NCBI GenBank assembly: GCA_963835705.1 | Contig: CAWIGR010000024.1 | Coordinates: 1 to 64,000 of the forward strand | Reading direction: 5' to 3' | DNA length: 64,000 nt | From: JACVRW01 sp963835705 | GTDB taxonomy: Bacteria > Actinomycetota > Thermoleophilia > Solirubrobacterales > Thermoleophilaceae | Part shown: piece after piece, positions 56,554-63,819 of the stretch | How the letters are laid out: each line of letters starts with the position of its first letter | Position numbering within the stretch: position 1 is the first letter of the stretch | Position numbers and translations under genes: made by a program | The notes under the pieces: generated by a model | Told to the model about the DNA's origin: nothing | Databases searched by the model: none | The model's input: only the letters and a program-made list of their open reading frames with translations

Positions 56554-58977
56554 ATCCAAGTTGGTGACTTCGCGTGCGTGGTCCTCGATGAACTTCCGCC
56601 GCGGCTCCACCACGTCGCCCATCAGCATCGAAAAGATCTGGTCGGCCCCGCTCGCGTCGTCGATCGTCACCAGCTGGAGGGTGCGGTGCTCGGGATCCAT
56701 GGTCGTGTCGGCGAGCTGGTCGGCGTTCATCTCACCAAGGCCCTTGAAGCGCTGCAGCGGCACGCCGTCGCGCGCCACCTCGAGCACCTTCACCCGCAGC
56801 TCCTCGAAGGACAGCGCGTCCGCCTCGCGCTTGCCGAGCACGACGCGGAAAGGCGGCGTGCCGGCGAGCGCCTCGAGCTCCTTGTGGATCTTCACGAAGC
56901 CGCCGTACTCGGGCGTGGAGAACAGCGAGCGCGGCAGCCGGTACGTCTTCGCGGTGCCGGTCTTCCTCTCCACGACCCGCGCGACCAGCTCCGTCGGGTC
57001 CTCCGACACCAGCTCGGTGTCGTAGGCCTCGCCATCGGGATCGGGGCCCTTCAGCAGGGCGACCACGGCCTCGGGGTCGGTGGCCCCCTCGTCGAGGATC
57101 GTGGTCTCCTCGACGAAGGTGATCGGGTCGTGGCCGTGCGCGGCGCGCAACGCCGACGCCCATCCCTCGTACTGCTTGAGCAGGCGGCCGTACTTCTGCC
57201 AGCGGGCGTGCGTGAGATCGAAGGATCGCCCGGCGCGGTCGGTCACGTCCATCGCCTCGAGCTTGTCGCGCAGCAGGACCTCCTCGAGCTCCGACTCCCT
57301 CTCGATGTAGACGTCCTTCTTGCCCGCCTTGACCTTGTAGAGCGGCGGCTTCGCGATGTACACGTAGCCGGCGTCGATCAGCTCGGGCATCTCGCGGTAG
57401 AGGAAGGTCAGCACGAGCGTGCGGATGTGGGCGCCGTCAACGTCGGCGTCCGTCATGAGGATCACCTTGTGATAGCGCGCCTTCTCGAGGTCGAACTCCT
57501 CGCGGATCCCGGTGCCGATCGCCGTGATCAGCGCCTGGATCTCCTTGTTCGCGAGGACCTTGTCGATGCGGTTCTTCTCGACGTTGATGATCTTGCCGCG
57601 CAGCGGCAGGATCGCCTGGGTGTTGCGGTTGCGGCCCGCCTTGGCCGAGCCGCCGGCCGAATCGCCCTCCACGATGAAGATCTCGGCCAGCGCCGGATCG
57701 CGCACCGAGCAGTCCGCCAGCTTGCCCGGCAGCGTCGAGTTCTCGAGCGCGGACTTGCGCCGCGTGAGATCGCGGGCCTTGCGGGCGGCGTCGCGGGCGC
57801 GGGCGGCGTCGACGGACTTGCGGATGACCGTGCGCGCCTCGCTCGGATTCTCCTCGAGAAACTCCGCCAGGCCCTTGTTGATCGCGGCCTGGACGAAGCC
57901 CTCCACCGGCGGGTTGCCCAGCTTCGTCTTCGTCTGACCCTCGAACTGGGGGTCGCGGATCTTCACGGAGATGATGGCCGTCAGCCCCTCGCGCACGTCC
58001 TCGCCCTGGAGGTTGGGGTCCTTCTCCTTCAGCTCGCCGGTCTGGCGCGCGTAGGCGTTGATCGTGCGGGTGAGCGCCGAGCGGAACCCGGACAGGTGCG
58101 TGCCGCCCTCGTGCGTGTTGATGTTGTTGGCGAACGAGAGCAGCGCCTCCTGGTAGGAGTTGTTCCACTGCATCGCGACCTCGACCTCGCCGACGTCGCT
58201 CTCGTCCTCCATGTAGACGATCTTCTTGTGCAGCGGCTCGCGCGTGCCCTGGCTGTGCAGGTACTTGACGAAGTCGACGATCCCGCCGTCGTACTGGAAG
58301 GTGGTCTCGAAGCGCTCGCCACGCTCGTCGAGGAAGTGGATCTTCAGGCCCTTCGTGAGGAAGGCCATCTCGCGGAAGCGCTGCTCGAGGATGGTGCGGT
58401 CGTACTCGATCGTCTCGAAGATCTCCAGATCCGGCAGGAACGTGATGCTGGTGCCGCGGCGATCGGTCTTGTCGCCCTTCTCGAGCGGTGTGCCGGGCAC
58501 CCCGCGCTCATACGACTGCGTGTGCTCGTGGCCATCCCGCCAGACGGTGAGGTGCAGCCACTCCGACAGCGCGTTGACGACGGACACCCCGACCCCGTGC
58601 AGGCCGCCGGACACCTTGTAGCCACCGCCCTCGCCGAACTTGCCGCCGGCGTGGAGCACGGTGAGGACCACCTCGGCGGCGGGCTTCTTCTCCTTTGCCA
58701 TCGTGTCGACGGGGATTCCGCGGCCGTTGTCCGTCACGGTCACCGAGTTGTCCGGATGGATGACGATCTCTACCTCGTCGGCCTCCCCTGCCAGGGCCTC
58801 GTCGACGGAGTTGTCGACAACCTCGTAGATCAGGTGGTGGAGGCCGCGGGCGCCGGTCGAGCCGATGTACATGCCCGGGCGCTTGCGAACGGCCTCGAGG
58901 CCCTCCAGGACCGTGATGTCCCGGGCGCCGTAACTGCCGTCCCCCTTGTTCCGATCCTTCTCAGGCTGCTTCGCCAA
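56548..58977 (-). CDS. gyrB: DNA gyrase subunit B
   Basis: The 809-residue ATPase subunit has the GHKL domain (VDNSVDEALAG, DNGRGIPV, VSGGLHGVGVSVVNALSE), transducer domain, and TOPRIM domain with IVEGDSAGGSAK, MTDADVDGAHIRTL and the C-terminal QRFKGLGEMNADQL. A ~165-residue insert separates the last two TOPRIM parts, the long form also seen in proteobacteria; mycobacterial GyrB lacks it. TTG at 58977 is preceded by GGAAGG with six bases spacing and is the best start; the codons before it are not conserved in type. A terminator-like hairpin lies in the leader at 59030-59069. Confidence 0.96.
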   Translation of the reverse strand: MAKQPEKDRNKGDGSYGARDITVLEGLEAVRKRPGMYIGSTGARGLHHLIYEVVDNSVDEALAGEADEVEIVIHPDNSVTVTDNGRGIPVDTMAKEKKPAAEVVLTVLHAGGKFGEGGGYKVSGGLHGVGVSVVNALSEWLHLTVWRDGHEHTQSYERGVPGTPLEKGDKTDRRGTSITFLPDLEIFETIEYDRTILEQRFREMAFLTKGLKIHFLDERGERFETTFQYDGGIVDFVKYLHSQGTREPLHKKIVYMEDESDVGEVEVAMQWNNSYQEALLSFANNINTHEGGTHLSGFRSALTRTINAYARQTGELKEKDPNLQGEDVREGLTAIISVKIRDPQFEGQTKTKLGNPPVEGFVQAAINKGLAEFLEENPSEARTVIRKSVDAARARDAARKARDLTRRKSALENSTLPGKLADCSVRDPALAEIFIVEGDSAGGSAKAGRNRNTQAILPLRGKIINVEKNRIDKVLANKEIQALITAIGTGIREEFDLEKARYHKVILMTDADVDGAHIRTLVLTFLYREMPELIDAGYVYIAKPPLYKVKAGKKDVYIERESELEEVLLRDKLEAMDVTDRAGRSFDLTHARWQKYGRLLKQYEGWASALRAAHGHDPITFVEETTILDEGATDPEAVVALLKGPDPDGEAYDTELVSEDPTELVARVVERKTGTAKTYRLPRSLFSTPEYGGFVKIHKELEALAGTPPFRVVLGKREADALSFEELRVKVLEVARDGVPLQRFKGLGEMNADQLADTTMDPEHRTLQLVTIDDASGADQIFSMLMGDVVEPRRKFIEDHAREVTNLDV

Positions 58978-59029
58978 TCCGTGCCTTCCGTCCAAGCAGG
59001 GCTGCGCGCGAGGCGCCCTGCACACTGCG

Positions 59030-59069
59030 AAAAGCCCCGGTTCCGGGCGTGCGGCTCACGGACCGGGGC
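59030..59069 (-). terminator. Terminator or attenuator hairpin upstream of gyrB
   Basis: On the minus strand GCCCCGGTCCG pairs with CGGAACCGGGGC, an 11-bp GC-rich stem with one bulged base, followed directly by TTTT and C. This has the form of an intrinsic terminator. It lies after the dciA gene and 53 bases before the gyrB TTG start. It may end the dnaA-dnaN-recF-dciA transcript, or act as an attenuator in the gyrB leader if the promoter lies farther upstream. Confidence 0.65.
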
Positions 59070-59089
59070 GGTACATAAGACTGCGTTCA

Positions 59090-59116
59090 ATACTAGCAGG
59101 CAACCCCCACCCTCAA
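59090..59116 (-). promoter_or_regulatory. Possible gyrB promoter
   Basis: On the minus strand TTGAGG (59116-59111) and TAGTAT (59095-59090) resemble -35 and -10 boxes with a short 15-base spacer, in the least G+C-rich part of the dciA-gyrB gap. If real, the hairpin at 59030-59069 would be in the gyrB leader. Confidence 0.25.
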
Positions 59117-59167
59117 CCGTCGGCGAGCGTTACAAAATACCCGCAAATCGCAACAAAAGTGGCGTGC

Positions 59168-59476
59168 TCAACGACGATTCGCACCCGAACCGACGATAAA
59201 GCGCAGACCGGCGACCTGACCGCCGGACACGGCCTCGTCGAGGCGCCGGGTGAGGTCGGCTCGGAGCAGTTCGAGCTCTTGGGCCCAGACCGCCGACTCG
59301 CAGGCCACCGTGACGGTCCCCGCGCGCTCGGATACGGGGGTCGCGGAGGCCGCGAGAGCGGTGCCGGCGACTGCCGGCCAGGCCGACTGGACCTCCGCGA
59401 GGAGTCCGGCGGGGCGGGCGTCGGGGAGGGCCGAGGCGAGCGCCTTGCCGATCGGCCGGGGCGCCAGGCGCCTCAC
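59168..59476 (-). CDS. dciA: DciA-like DUF721 protein (helicase loader)
   Basis: The 102-residue protein belongs to DUF721, now known as DciA, which loads the replicative helicase DnaB in bacteria that lack DnaC. It has RPIGKALASALPDA, WPAVAGTALAASATPVSERAG, VTVACESAVWAQELELLRADL, and ends in a basic NRR. GTG at 59476 is chosen because GGAGGGG lies six bases before it; a GTG at 59539 would overlap recF by 35 bases and give a 123-residue product. The recF-dciA-gyrB order is typical of actinobacteria. Confidence 0.9.
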   Translation of the reverse strand: MRRLAPRPIGKALASALPDARPAGLLAEVQSAWPAVAGTALAASATPVSERAGTVTVACESAVWAQELELLRADLTRRLDEAVSGGQVAGLRFIVGSGANRR

Positions 59477-59504
59477 GCGCGACCCCTCCGAACGGCCCGC
59501 CCGC

Positions 59505-60614
59505 TCACGCCGGGTACTCCGCGAGCGCAGACTCGCCACGGAGGCTTCCCGCGCACACCCGGACGAGCTCCCCCTCCTCCACGCCGGGGACGTGCTCCGG
59601 CTCGGTCGCCGTCACCACCGCCTGGCCGCCGCTCCTCAACAGACCGGCAAGCAGCTCGCGCCGCTCGGTGTCGAGCTCCGACATCACGTCATCCAGCAGC
59701 ATCAGCGGCGGCCGTCCGCGCCGAGCCGCGAGGAGCTCGCGCTCCGCGAACAGCAGGGCGAGCAGGGCGGTTCGCTGCTGCCCCTGCGACCCGTAGGCCC
59801 TCAACCCGACCCCGTCCAGCAGCAGCTGGAGCTCGTCCCGGTGCGGGCCGTGCGCGGTGAAGCCGCGCTCGAGGTCCGCCGCCCTGCGCTCGGCCAGCTC
59901 CGCCGCGAGGCCCGGCTCGTCGCTCGCGGCGGACCGCGGGCGGTAGCGGAGCTCCGCGGCAGCCGGCAGGCCGAGCCGCGCCGAGAGCTCCGCGAACGGG
60001 GCGCGCAGCCCCTCGACCGCCTCGCCGCGATCCGCCATCAGCGCGATTCCGTGGCGGGCCAGCTCGGCATCCCACGCGTCAAGCGCCGCGGGACCGGACA
60101 TACCGGCGCGGATCCGGCCGAGCAGCGCGTTCCGCTGCGCGAGCGCGCGCGAATAGGCGGCGCGCGTCTCGGCGCGAGCGGGCCACAGGGCGGCCACGAG
60201 CTGGTCCAGATGAGCCCTGCGCGCGGCCGGGGCGCCCTTCACCAACTCGAGCCGCTCGGGCAGGAACACGCTGACGAGCGGGCGAGCCACGGCTGCCGAC
60301 AGGTTGTCCACAGGACTGCCGTCGACCCGCACCCGCTTCGCCTCGCCGGGCTCGAACCCGACCTCGATCCGGTGGGCGCCCTCCTCGTCGCGCGTGTCCA
60401 CCACCACGCGGGCCACCGGTCCGCCGCGCCGCACCAGCTCGCGCTCGTTCGACGTCCGCGGCGAGCGCGCGGTGCAGCCGAAGTAGAGCCCCTCCAGGAG
60501 ATTGGTCTTGCCGGCGCCGTTCGGCCCAGCCACCACGGTGAGCCCGGCCGGGAGCTCCAGCTCGGCCGCCTCGTAATTGCGGAAGTCGCGCAGCTGGAGG
60601 CGGGTGACCCGCAT
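59505..60614 (-). CDS. recF: DNA replication and repair protein RecF
   Basis: The 369-residue SMC-like ATPase helps load RecA at gaps in damaged DNA. It has Walker A VAGPNGAGKTNLLEGLYFG near residue 30, the ABC signature AYGSQGQQRTALLALL near 285, and Walker B LMLLDDVMSELD. The length is usual for RecF. ATG at 60614. It is separated from dnaN by 113 bp that hold palindromic element copy B. A perfect DnaA-box-like TTGTCCACA lies within the gene at 60304-60312. Confidence 0.96.
   Translation of the reverse strand: MRVTRLQLRDFRNYEAAELELPAGLTVVAGPNGAGKTNLLEGLYFGCTARSPRTSNERELVRRGGPVARVVVDTRDEEGAHRIEVGFEPGEAKRVRVDGSPVDNLSAAVARPLVSVFLPERLELVKGAPAARRAHLDQLVAALWPARAETRAAYSRALAQRNALLGRIRAGMSGPAALDAWDAELARHGIALMADRGEAVEGLRAPFAELSARLGLPAAAELRYRPRSAASDEPGLAAELAERRAADLERGFTAHGPHRDELQLLLDGVGLRAYGSQGQQRTALLALLFAERELLAARRGRPPLMLLDDVMSELDTERRELLAGLLRSGGQAVVTATEPEHVPGVEEGELVRVCAGSLRGESALAEYPA
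60304..60312 (+). promoter_or_regulatory. DnaA-box-like TTGTCCACA inside recF
   Basis: TTGTCCACA matches the high-G+C actinobacterial DnaA box exactly. It lies in recF coding sequence (Val-Asp-Asn-Leu codons) about 1.5 kb from the dnaA-dnaN gap. One copy in coding DNA can arise by chance, so it is only a possible DnaA contact. Confidence 0.35.
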
Positions 60615-60630
60615 GGCTCGGCCTTATATC

Positions 60631-60732
60631 TCTGATGGCCGAGGCCGAGCAGGCCGAGGACGCAGGCTCGAAGCCTTGCTGGGCAAGGCGAGCGCCGAGG
60701 ACGCAGGGATGCGACGGTCTTCGGCCATCAGA
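60631..60732 (-). repeat. Palindromic intergenic element, copy B (dnaN-recF)
   Basis: This 102-bp element is bounded by a perfect 12-bp inverted repeat (TCTGATGGCCGA at 60631-60642 and TCGGCCATCAGA at 60721-60732). Inside are the direct repeats CCGAGGACGCAGG at 60654-60666 and 60695-60707, again 41 bp apart. The central hairpin (60666-60693) has GCCTTGC/GCAAGGC and GCTC/GAGC stems with a bulge. One end overlaps the dnaN stop codon. The design is that of copy A at 56453, but stem sequences differ while pairing is kept. Confidence 0.88.
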
Positions 60733-61846
60733 CGTTTAGGCGAATGGGCATGACGAGGTAGACGAAGCGCGCGCCGTCGTCATCCGCGCCCGACTGGATC
60801 AGGCCCGGCCGCAGCGGGCTGATCAGCTTCAGGACGAGCTCCTCCGACTCGGCGCTCTCGAGCCCGTCGCGGAAGAACTCCGGATTGAAGCCGATCTCCA
60901 ACGGTTCGCCGTTGAACGGCACGGGCAGCGACTCGCTCGCCTCGCCCACGTCCGGCGTCTGGGCCGACACGTCCAGCGCGCCCTCGGTGAAGCGAAGCCG
61001 CAGCGGCGCGTTCTTCTGGGCCAGCAGCCCCACCCGCCGGACGACCTCGAGCAGCTCGTCGCGGCTCACGCGCAGCTCGTGCTCGTACGACTCGGGGAGC
61101 AGCTGCTGGTAATTGGGAAAGCGGCCCTCGACCAGGCGCGACGACAGCATCACGTCGTCGACCGTGAACACGACCTGGTTCTCGAGCGCGGTCACGCCGA
61201 TGCTCGTGGCTCCGCCGGCGGACGCGATCCGGCCGAGCTCCTGCAGCGTCCGGGCCGGCACGTTCGCCTCGAGCTCGCCCTGGAGCGCCTGCTCGAGCTT
61301 CGTCTCCTTCACCGACAGCCGGTAGGAGTCGGTGGCCACCATGCGCAGCTCCTGACCGCGCGCGGTGACCAGCACACCGGTGAGGTGCGGGCGCGTCTCG
61401 TCCCTCGAGGCCGCCCGCGCGACACGCGCGATCGTGTCCACGAAGGCCGACGCCGGCACGCTCATCGCCCCCTCGGCGGAGGCCTCGGGCAGCTTCGGGA
61501 AGTCCTCCGGCGGCAGCGTGCGCAGGTGGAAGCGAGCCGGGCCGGACACCACCTCCACGTCTTGCTGCGCGCTGCGGTACTCCAGCGTCAGCTCGTCGGT
61601 CGGCAGCGAGCGGACCACGTCGAGCAGCAGCCGGCCGGGTATGACGGCGTGGCCCGGCGTGGACTCGCCGGTCTCGAGCCCGACGCGCACGCCGAGCTCC
61701 ATGTCGGTCGCCTCGAGCTCGGCGCGGCCCTCCTCGACCCGGACGAGAACGCCGGCCAGGGTCTGGATCGCGCTGCGCGTGGAAGCGCCTCGCACGGCGA
61801 TCCCGAGCTTGGCGAGAAACGTTTCACGGGAAACGGTGAGCTTCAA
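60728..61846 (-). CDS. dnaN: DNA polymerase III sliding clamp (beta subunit)
   Basis: The 372-residue protein has three clamp domains. Landmarks are MELGVRVGLET, TDSYRLSVKET near residue 175, VEGRFPNYQQLLP and the C-terminal VYLVMPIRLNV. It tethers polymerases to DNA. The start is TTG at 61846, giving MKLTVSRETFL; the ribosome binding site is weak. The codons for Val-Ser-Arg-Glu-Thr contain a parS-like palindrome (61821-61834). The gap to dnaA is 112 bp. Confidence 0.95.
   Translation of the reverse strand: MKLTVSRETFLAKLGIAVRGASTRSAIQTLAGVLVRVEEGRAELEATDMELGVRVGLETGESTPGHAVIPGRLLLDVVRSLPTDELTLEYRSAQQDVEVVSGPARFHLRTLPPEDFPKLPEASAEGAMSVPASAFVDTIARVARAASRDETRPHLTGVLVTARGQELRMVATDSYRLSVKETKLEQALQGELEANVPARTLQELGRIASAGGATSIGVTALENQVVFTVDDVMLSSRLVEGRFPNYQQLLPESYEHELRVSRDELLEVVRRVGLLAQKNAPLRLRFTEGALDVSAQTPDVGEASESLPVPFNGEPLEIGFNPEFFRDGLESAESEELVLKLISPLRPGLIQSGADDDGARFVYLVMPIRLNV
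61821..61834. promoter_or_regulatory. parS-like ParB-binding site inside the dnaN start
   Basis: GTTTCACGGGAAAC matches the parS core GTTTCACGTGAAAC at 13 of 14 positions. It is encoded by codons 5-9 of dnaN. parS sites cluster near oriC, so the position is right. The single change breaks perfect symmetry, so binding may be weaker. Confidence 0.5.
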
Positions 61847-61958
61847 CGTCTATTACCTAACTCTTGAAGTAATTGGGGCTGTGGATACGTCGACAGGTTC
61901 GCGGATTTCGCTCAGCGACGGGAATCGGGGTTGTCGATTGTGGCATCGACATCGGCGG
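61847..61958. other. dnaA-dnaN intergenic region, candidate oriC
   Basis: This 112-bp gap sits in the place where actinobacteria usually carry oriC. It contains an A+T-rich stretch for this genome (61849-61874) followed by TGTGGATAC (61880-61888), an 8-of-9 DnaA-box match on the minus strand. Weaker TTGTCGATT and TTGTGGCAT matches lie near 61931 and 61938. It is short and has far fewer boxes than the Streptomyces or Mycobacterium origins. Confidence 0.45.
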
Positions 61959-63287
61959 TCACGCGGGGCGCCCGAGCCGTCTGCGGAGGTTGTCGACGCT
62001 CTTGCGCAGGTCGGGGTCGCTGCGCACGGTGTCCCCGATCCGGTTCACGGCGTGAAGCACGGTGGTGTGGTTTCGCCCCCCGATTCCGCGGCCGATCTCG
62101 GGCAGGCTGTGCTCGGTGAGCTCTCGAGCGAGGTACATGGAGACCTGGCGTGCTGCCGCCACGTTGGGGCGCCTGTCGCGGGCCAAGATGGACTCGCGTG
62201 GCACGCCGAACTCCTGGGCTGTCGCGTCCACGATCTCCGACAGGCCGCAGACATCCCTCGACTGATCCTGCCCGAGCCGCCGCAGCACGTGGCGGACCAG
62301 CCCGGTCGTGGGCTCTTCGCCCTTGAGCGACGCGTAGGCGACCACGCGGATCAGCGCACCCTCGAGGGCGCGCACGCTGCTGTCCACACGCAGCGCGATC
62401 TCCGCCAGCACCTCGCCGTCGACCTCCACCCCGTCGAGCCGGGCGCGCTTGGCGAGGATGGCGCGGCGCACCACGGCCGGAGGCGGCTCGAGGTCGGCCA
62501 CCAACCCGGAGCGGAAGCGCTCCGCCAGGCGGGCCTCCAGGTCGGGCAGCTCTTCCGGGCTCCGGTCCGAGGAGATCACCAGCTGCCGTCCGGAGCCGAG
62601 CAGGGAGTTGAACGTGTGGAAGAACTCCTCGCGGGTCTTGGTCCGGCTCGCGAGGAACTGGACGTCGTCGATCAGCACCACGTCCGCGCTGCGGAACTCG
62701 TCCTTGAAATCGGTGGTGCGGCGGGACCGCACCGCGTCCACGAACTCGGTGGTGAACTCCTCGCTCGTCGCGTAGCGGACGCGCAGCCCGGTCCCGTAGC
62801 GTTGGACGAAGTTGCCGATCGCGTGGAGCAGATGGGTCTTGCCGAGACCGGGCGGACCGTGCAGGAAGAGCGGGTTGTAGGCCTGCGCCGGCAGCTCGGC
62901 CACGGCGAGGGCGGCCGCGTGGGCGAAGCGGTTGCCCTCGCCGATGACGAACTGCTCGAAGGTGTACTTGGGGTTCAGGCGGTCTGCCGCCGCCGCGACC
63001 TGCTGCTGACGCGGCTCGGGTTCGGGTGCCGGCGCGGACCAGCTTGCGCCCACCACCTGGACCACCGCCCGCGGGTCGAAACGCCGCGCGGCGGCGCGGC
63101 GCAGCAGCGGCAGGTAGCGCTCCGAGACCGAGGTGCGGATGTGTTCGGGCGCCTTGACGAACAGCGTCTTGCCACTGATCCCGGCCAGCTCCAGCGGCTC
63201 GATCCAGATCTGGAACTTGAAGTCCGGAATCTCGCTCCGGAGCTCCTCGCGGACGTCGTCCCAGATCTGATCGAGGCTTGCGGGCAC
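61959..63287 (-). CDS. dnaA: Chromosomal replication initiator protein DnaA
   Basis: The 442-residue protein has an N-terminal domain (IWDDVREELRSEIPDFKFQI), a short linker, an AAA+ domain (Walker A LHGPPGLGKTHLLHAIG, Walker B DVVLIDDVQFLAS, arginine finger region RLAERFRSGLV), and domain IV with the DNA-binding GGRNHTTVLHAVNRI. GTG at 63287 is preceded by AGGAGGG at a 12-base spacing; the longer frame to 63434 is not typical of DnaA. The linker (domain II) is short compared with Streptomyces DnaA. It starts the minus-strand replication operon and is divergent from rpmH. Confidence 0.95.
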   Translation of the reverse strand: MPASLDQIWDDVREELRSEIPDFKFQIWIEPLELAGISGKTLFVKAPEHIRTSVSERYLPLLRRAAARRFDPRAVVQVVGASWSAPAPEPEPRQQQVAAAADRLNPKYTFEQFVIGEGNRFAHAAALAVAELPAQAYNPLFLHGPPGLGKTHLLHAIGNFVQRYGTGLRVRYATSEEFTTEFVDAVRSRRTTDFKDEFRSADVVLIDDVQFLASRTKTREEFFHTFNSLLGSGRQLVISSDRSPEELPDLEARLAERFRSGLVADLEPPPAVVRRAILAKRARLDGVEVDGEVLAEIALRVDSSVRALEGALIRVVAYASLKGEEPTTGLVRHVLRRLGQDQSRDVCGLSEIVDATAQEFGVPRESILARDRRPNVAAARQVSMYLARELTEHSLPEIGRGIGGRNHTTVLHAVNRIGDTVRSDPDLRKSVDNLRRRLGRPA

Positions 63288-63516
63288 AGGCGGTCGAGAC
63301 CCTCCTAGGGGCCTTTGAGATGCAACATCAACAAGGGGACAGGACCGCTCCGGCGGGGCCGCGCTGCCCTCGGCCAGTCGAGCATACAACGCCCCCCACG
63401 GCGCTCGGCCGGCCTCCGGGCCGGATGCCCGCACTCAGCGGAAAAAGTGTGGGCGGCCCGTCGTGTACCCTCAGGCCCGGCGCGAGTCCCCCGTCAGCCG
63501 CGCCCTTTCGATCCTC
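63288..63516. other. dnaA-rpmH divergent intergenic region
   Basis: The 229-bp gap between the dnaA start and rpmH must carry both promoters. It holds a dnaA ribosome binding site (CCTCCT at 63301-63306 on the plus strand, AGGAGG on the minus). No cluster of DnaA boxes is visible, so it is less likely than the dnaA-dnaN gap to be oriC. I could not fix a promoter with confidence. Confidence 0.4.
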
Positions 63517-63651
63517 ATGAAGCGCACCTATCAGCCCAAGAAGCGCAAGCGCGCCCGCACCCACGGATTCCGCGCGCGGATGCGCACGCGTGCCGGGCGG
63601 CACGTGCTGAGCCGGCGCCGCAGCAAGGGCCGCAAGCGGCTCACCCCGTAG
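63517..63651 (+). CDS. rpmH: 50S ribosomal protein L34
   Basis: The 44-residue protein is L34: MKRTYQPKKRKRARTHGFRA through RKRLTP, with the usual TYQPKKRKRARTHGFRAR core. It is strongly basic and binds 23S rRNA. ATG at 63517. It is divergent from dnaA and 168 bp upstream of rnpA, the near-universal rpmH-rnpA arrangement. Confidence 0.97.
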   Translation: MKRTYQPKKRKRARTHGFRARMRTRAGRHVLSRRRSKGRKRLTP

Positions 63652-63819
63652 GGTGGCCCCAAGCTCGGTCACGATCGCGTTCGGCGGCTGCGAACCTTCT
63701 CCTGGGGGCACCCGCGGTACTCGCCGATGCGCTGCATTGGCTGCGCCCGCGTGCACCGCTAGGCTCGGTTCTCGCTCGCCGAGCCGCGATCGCGACCTCG
63801 GACGGGACCACTAGCGCGC

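Noticed and set aside
59168..60614. LexA/SOS boxes near recF or the UvrA-like gene
   Set aside because: No GAACN4GTTC or CGAACNNNNGTTCG-type palindrome was found in the gaps upstream of these genes.
62380..62388. CTGTCCACA inside dnaA as a DnaA box
   Set aside because: It differs from the consensus at the first base and lies in codons for Val-Asp-Ser, so chance is enough to explain it.
63328..63756. A 142-codon minus-strand frame across rpmH
   Set aside because: It is antisense to L34 and lacks any domain or ribosome binding site.
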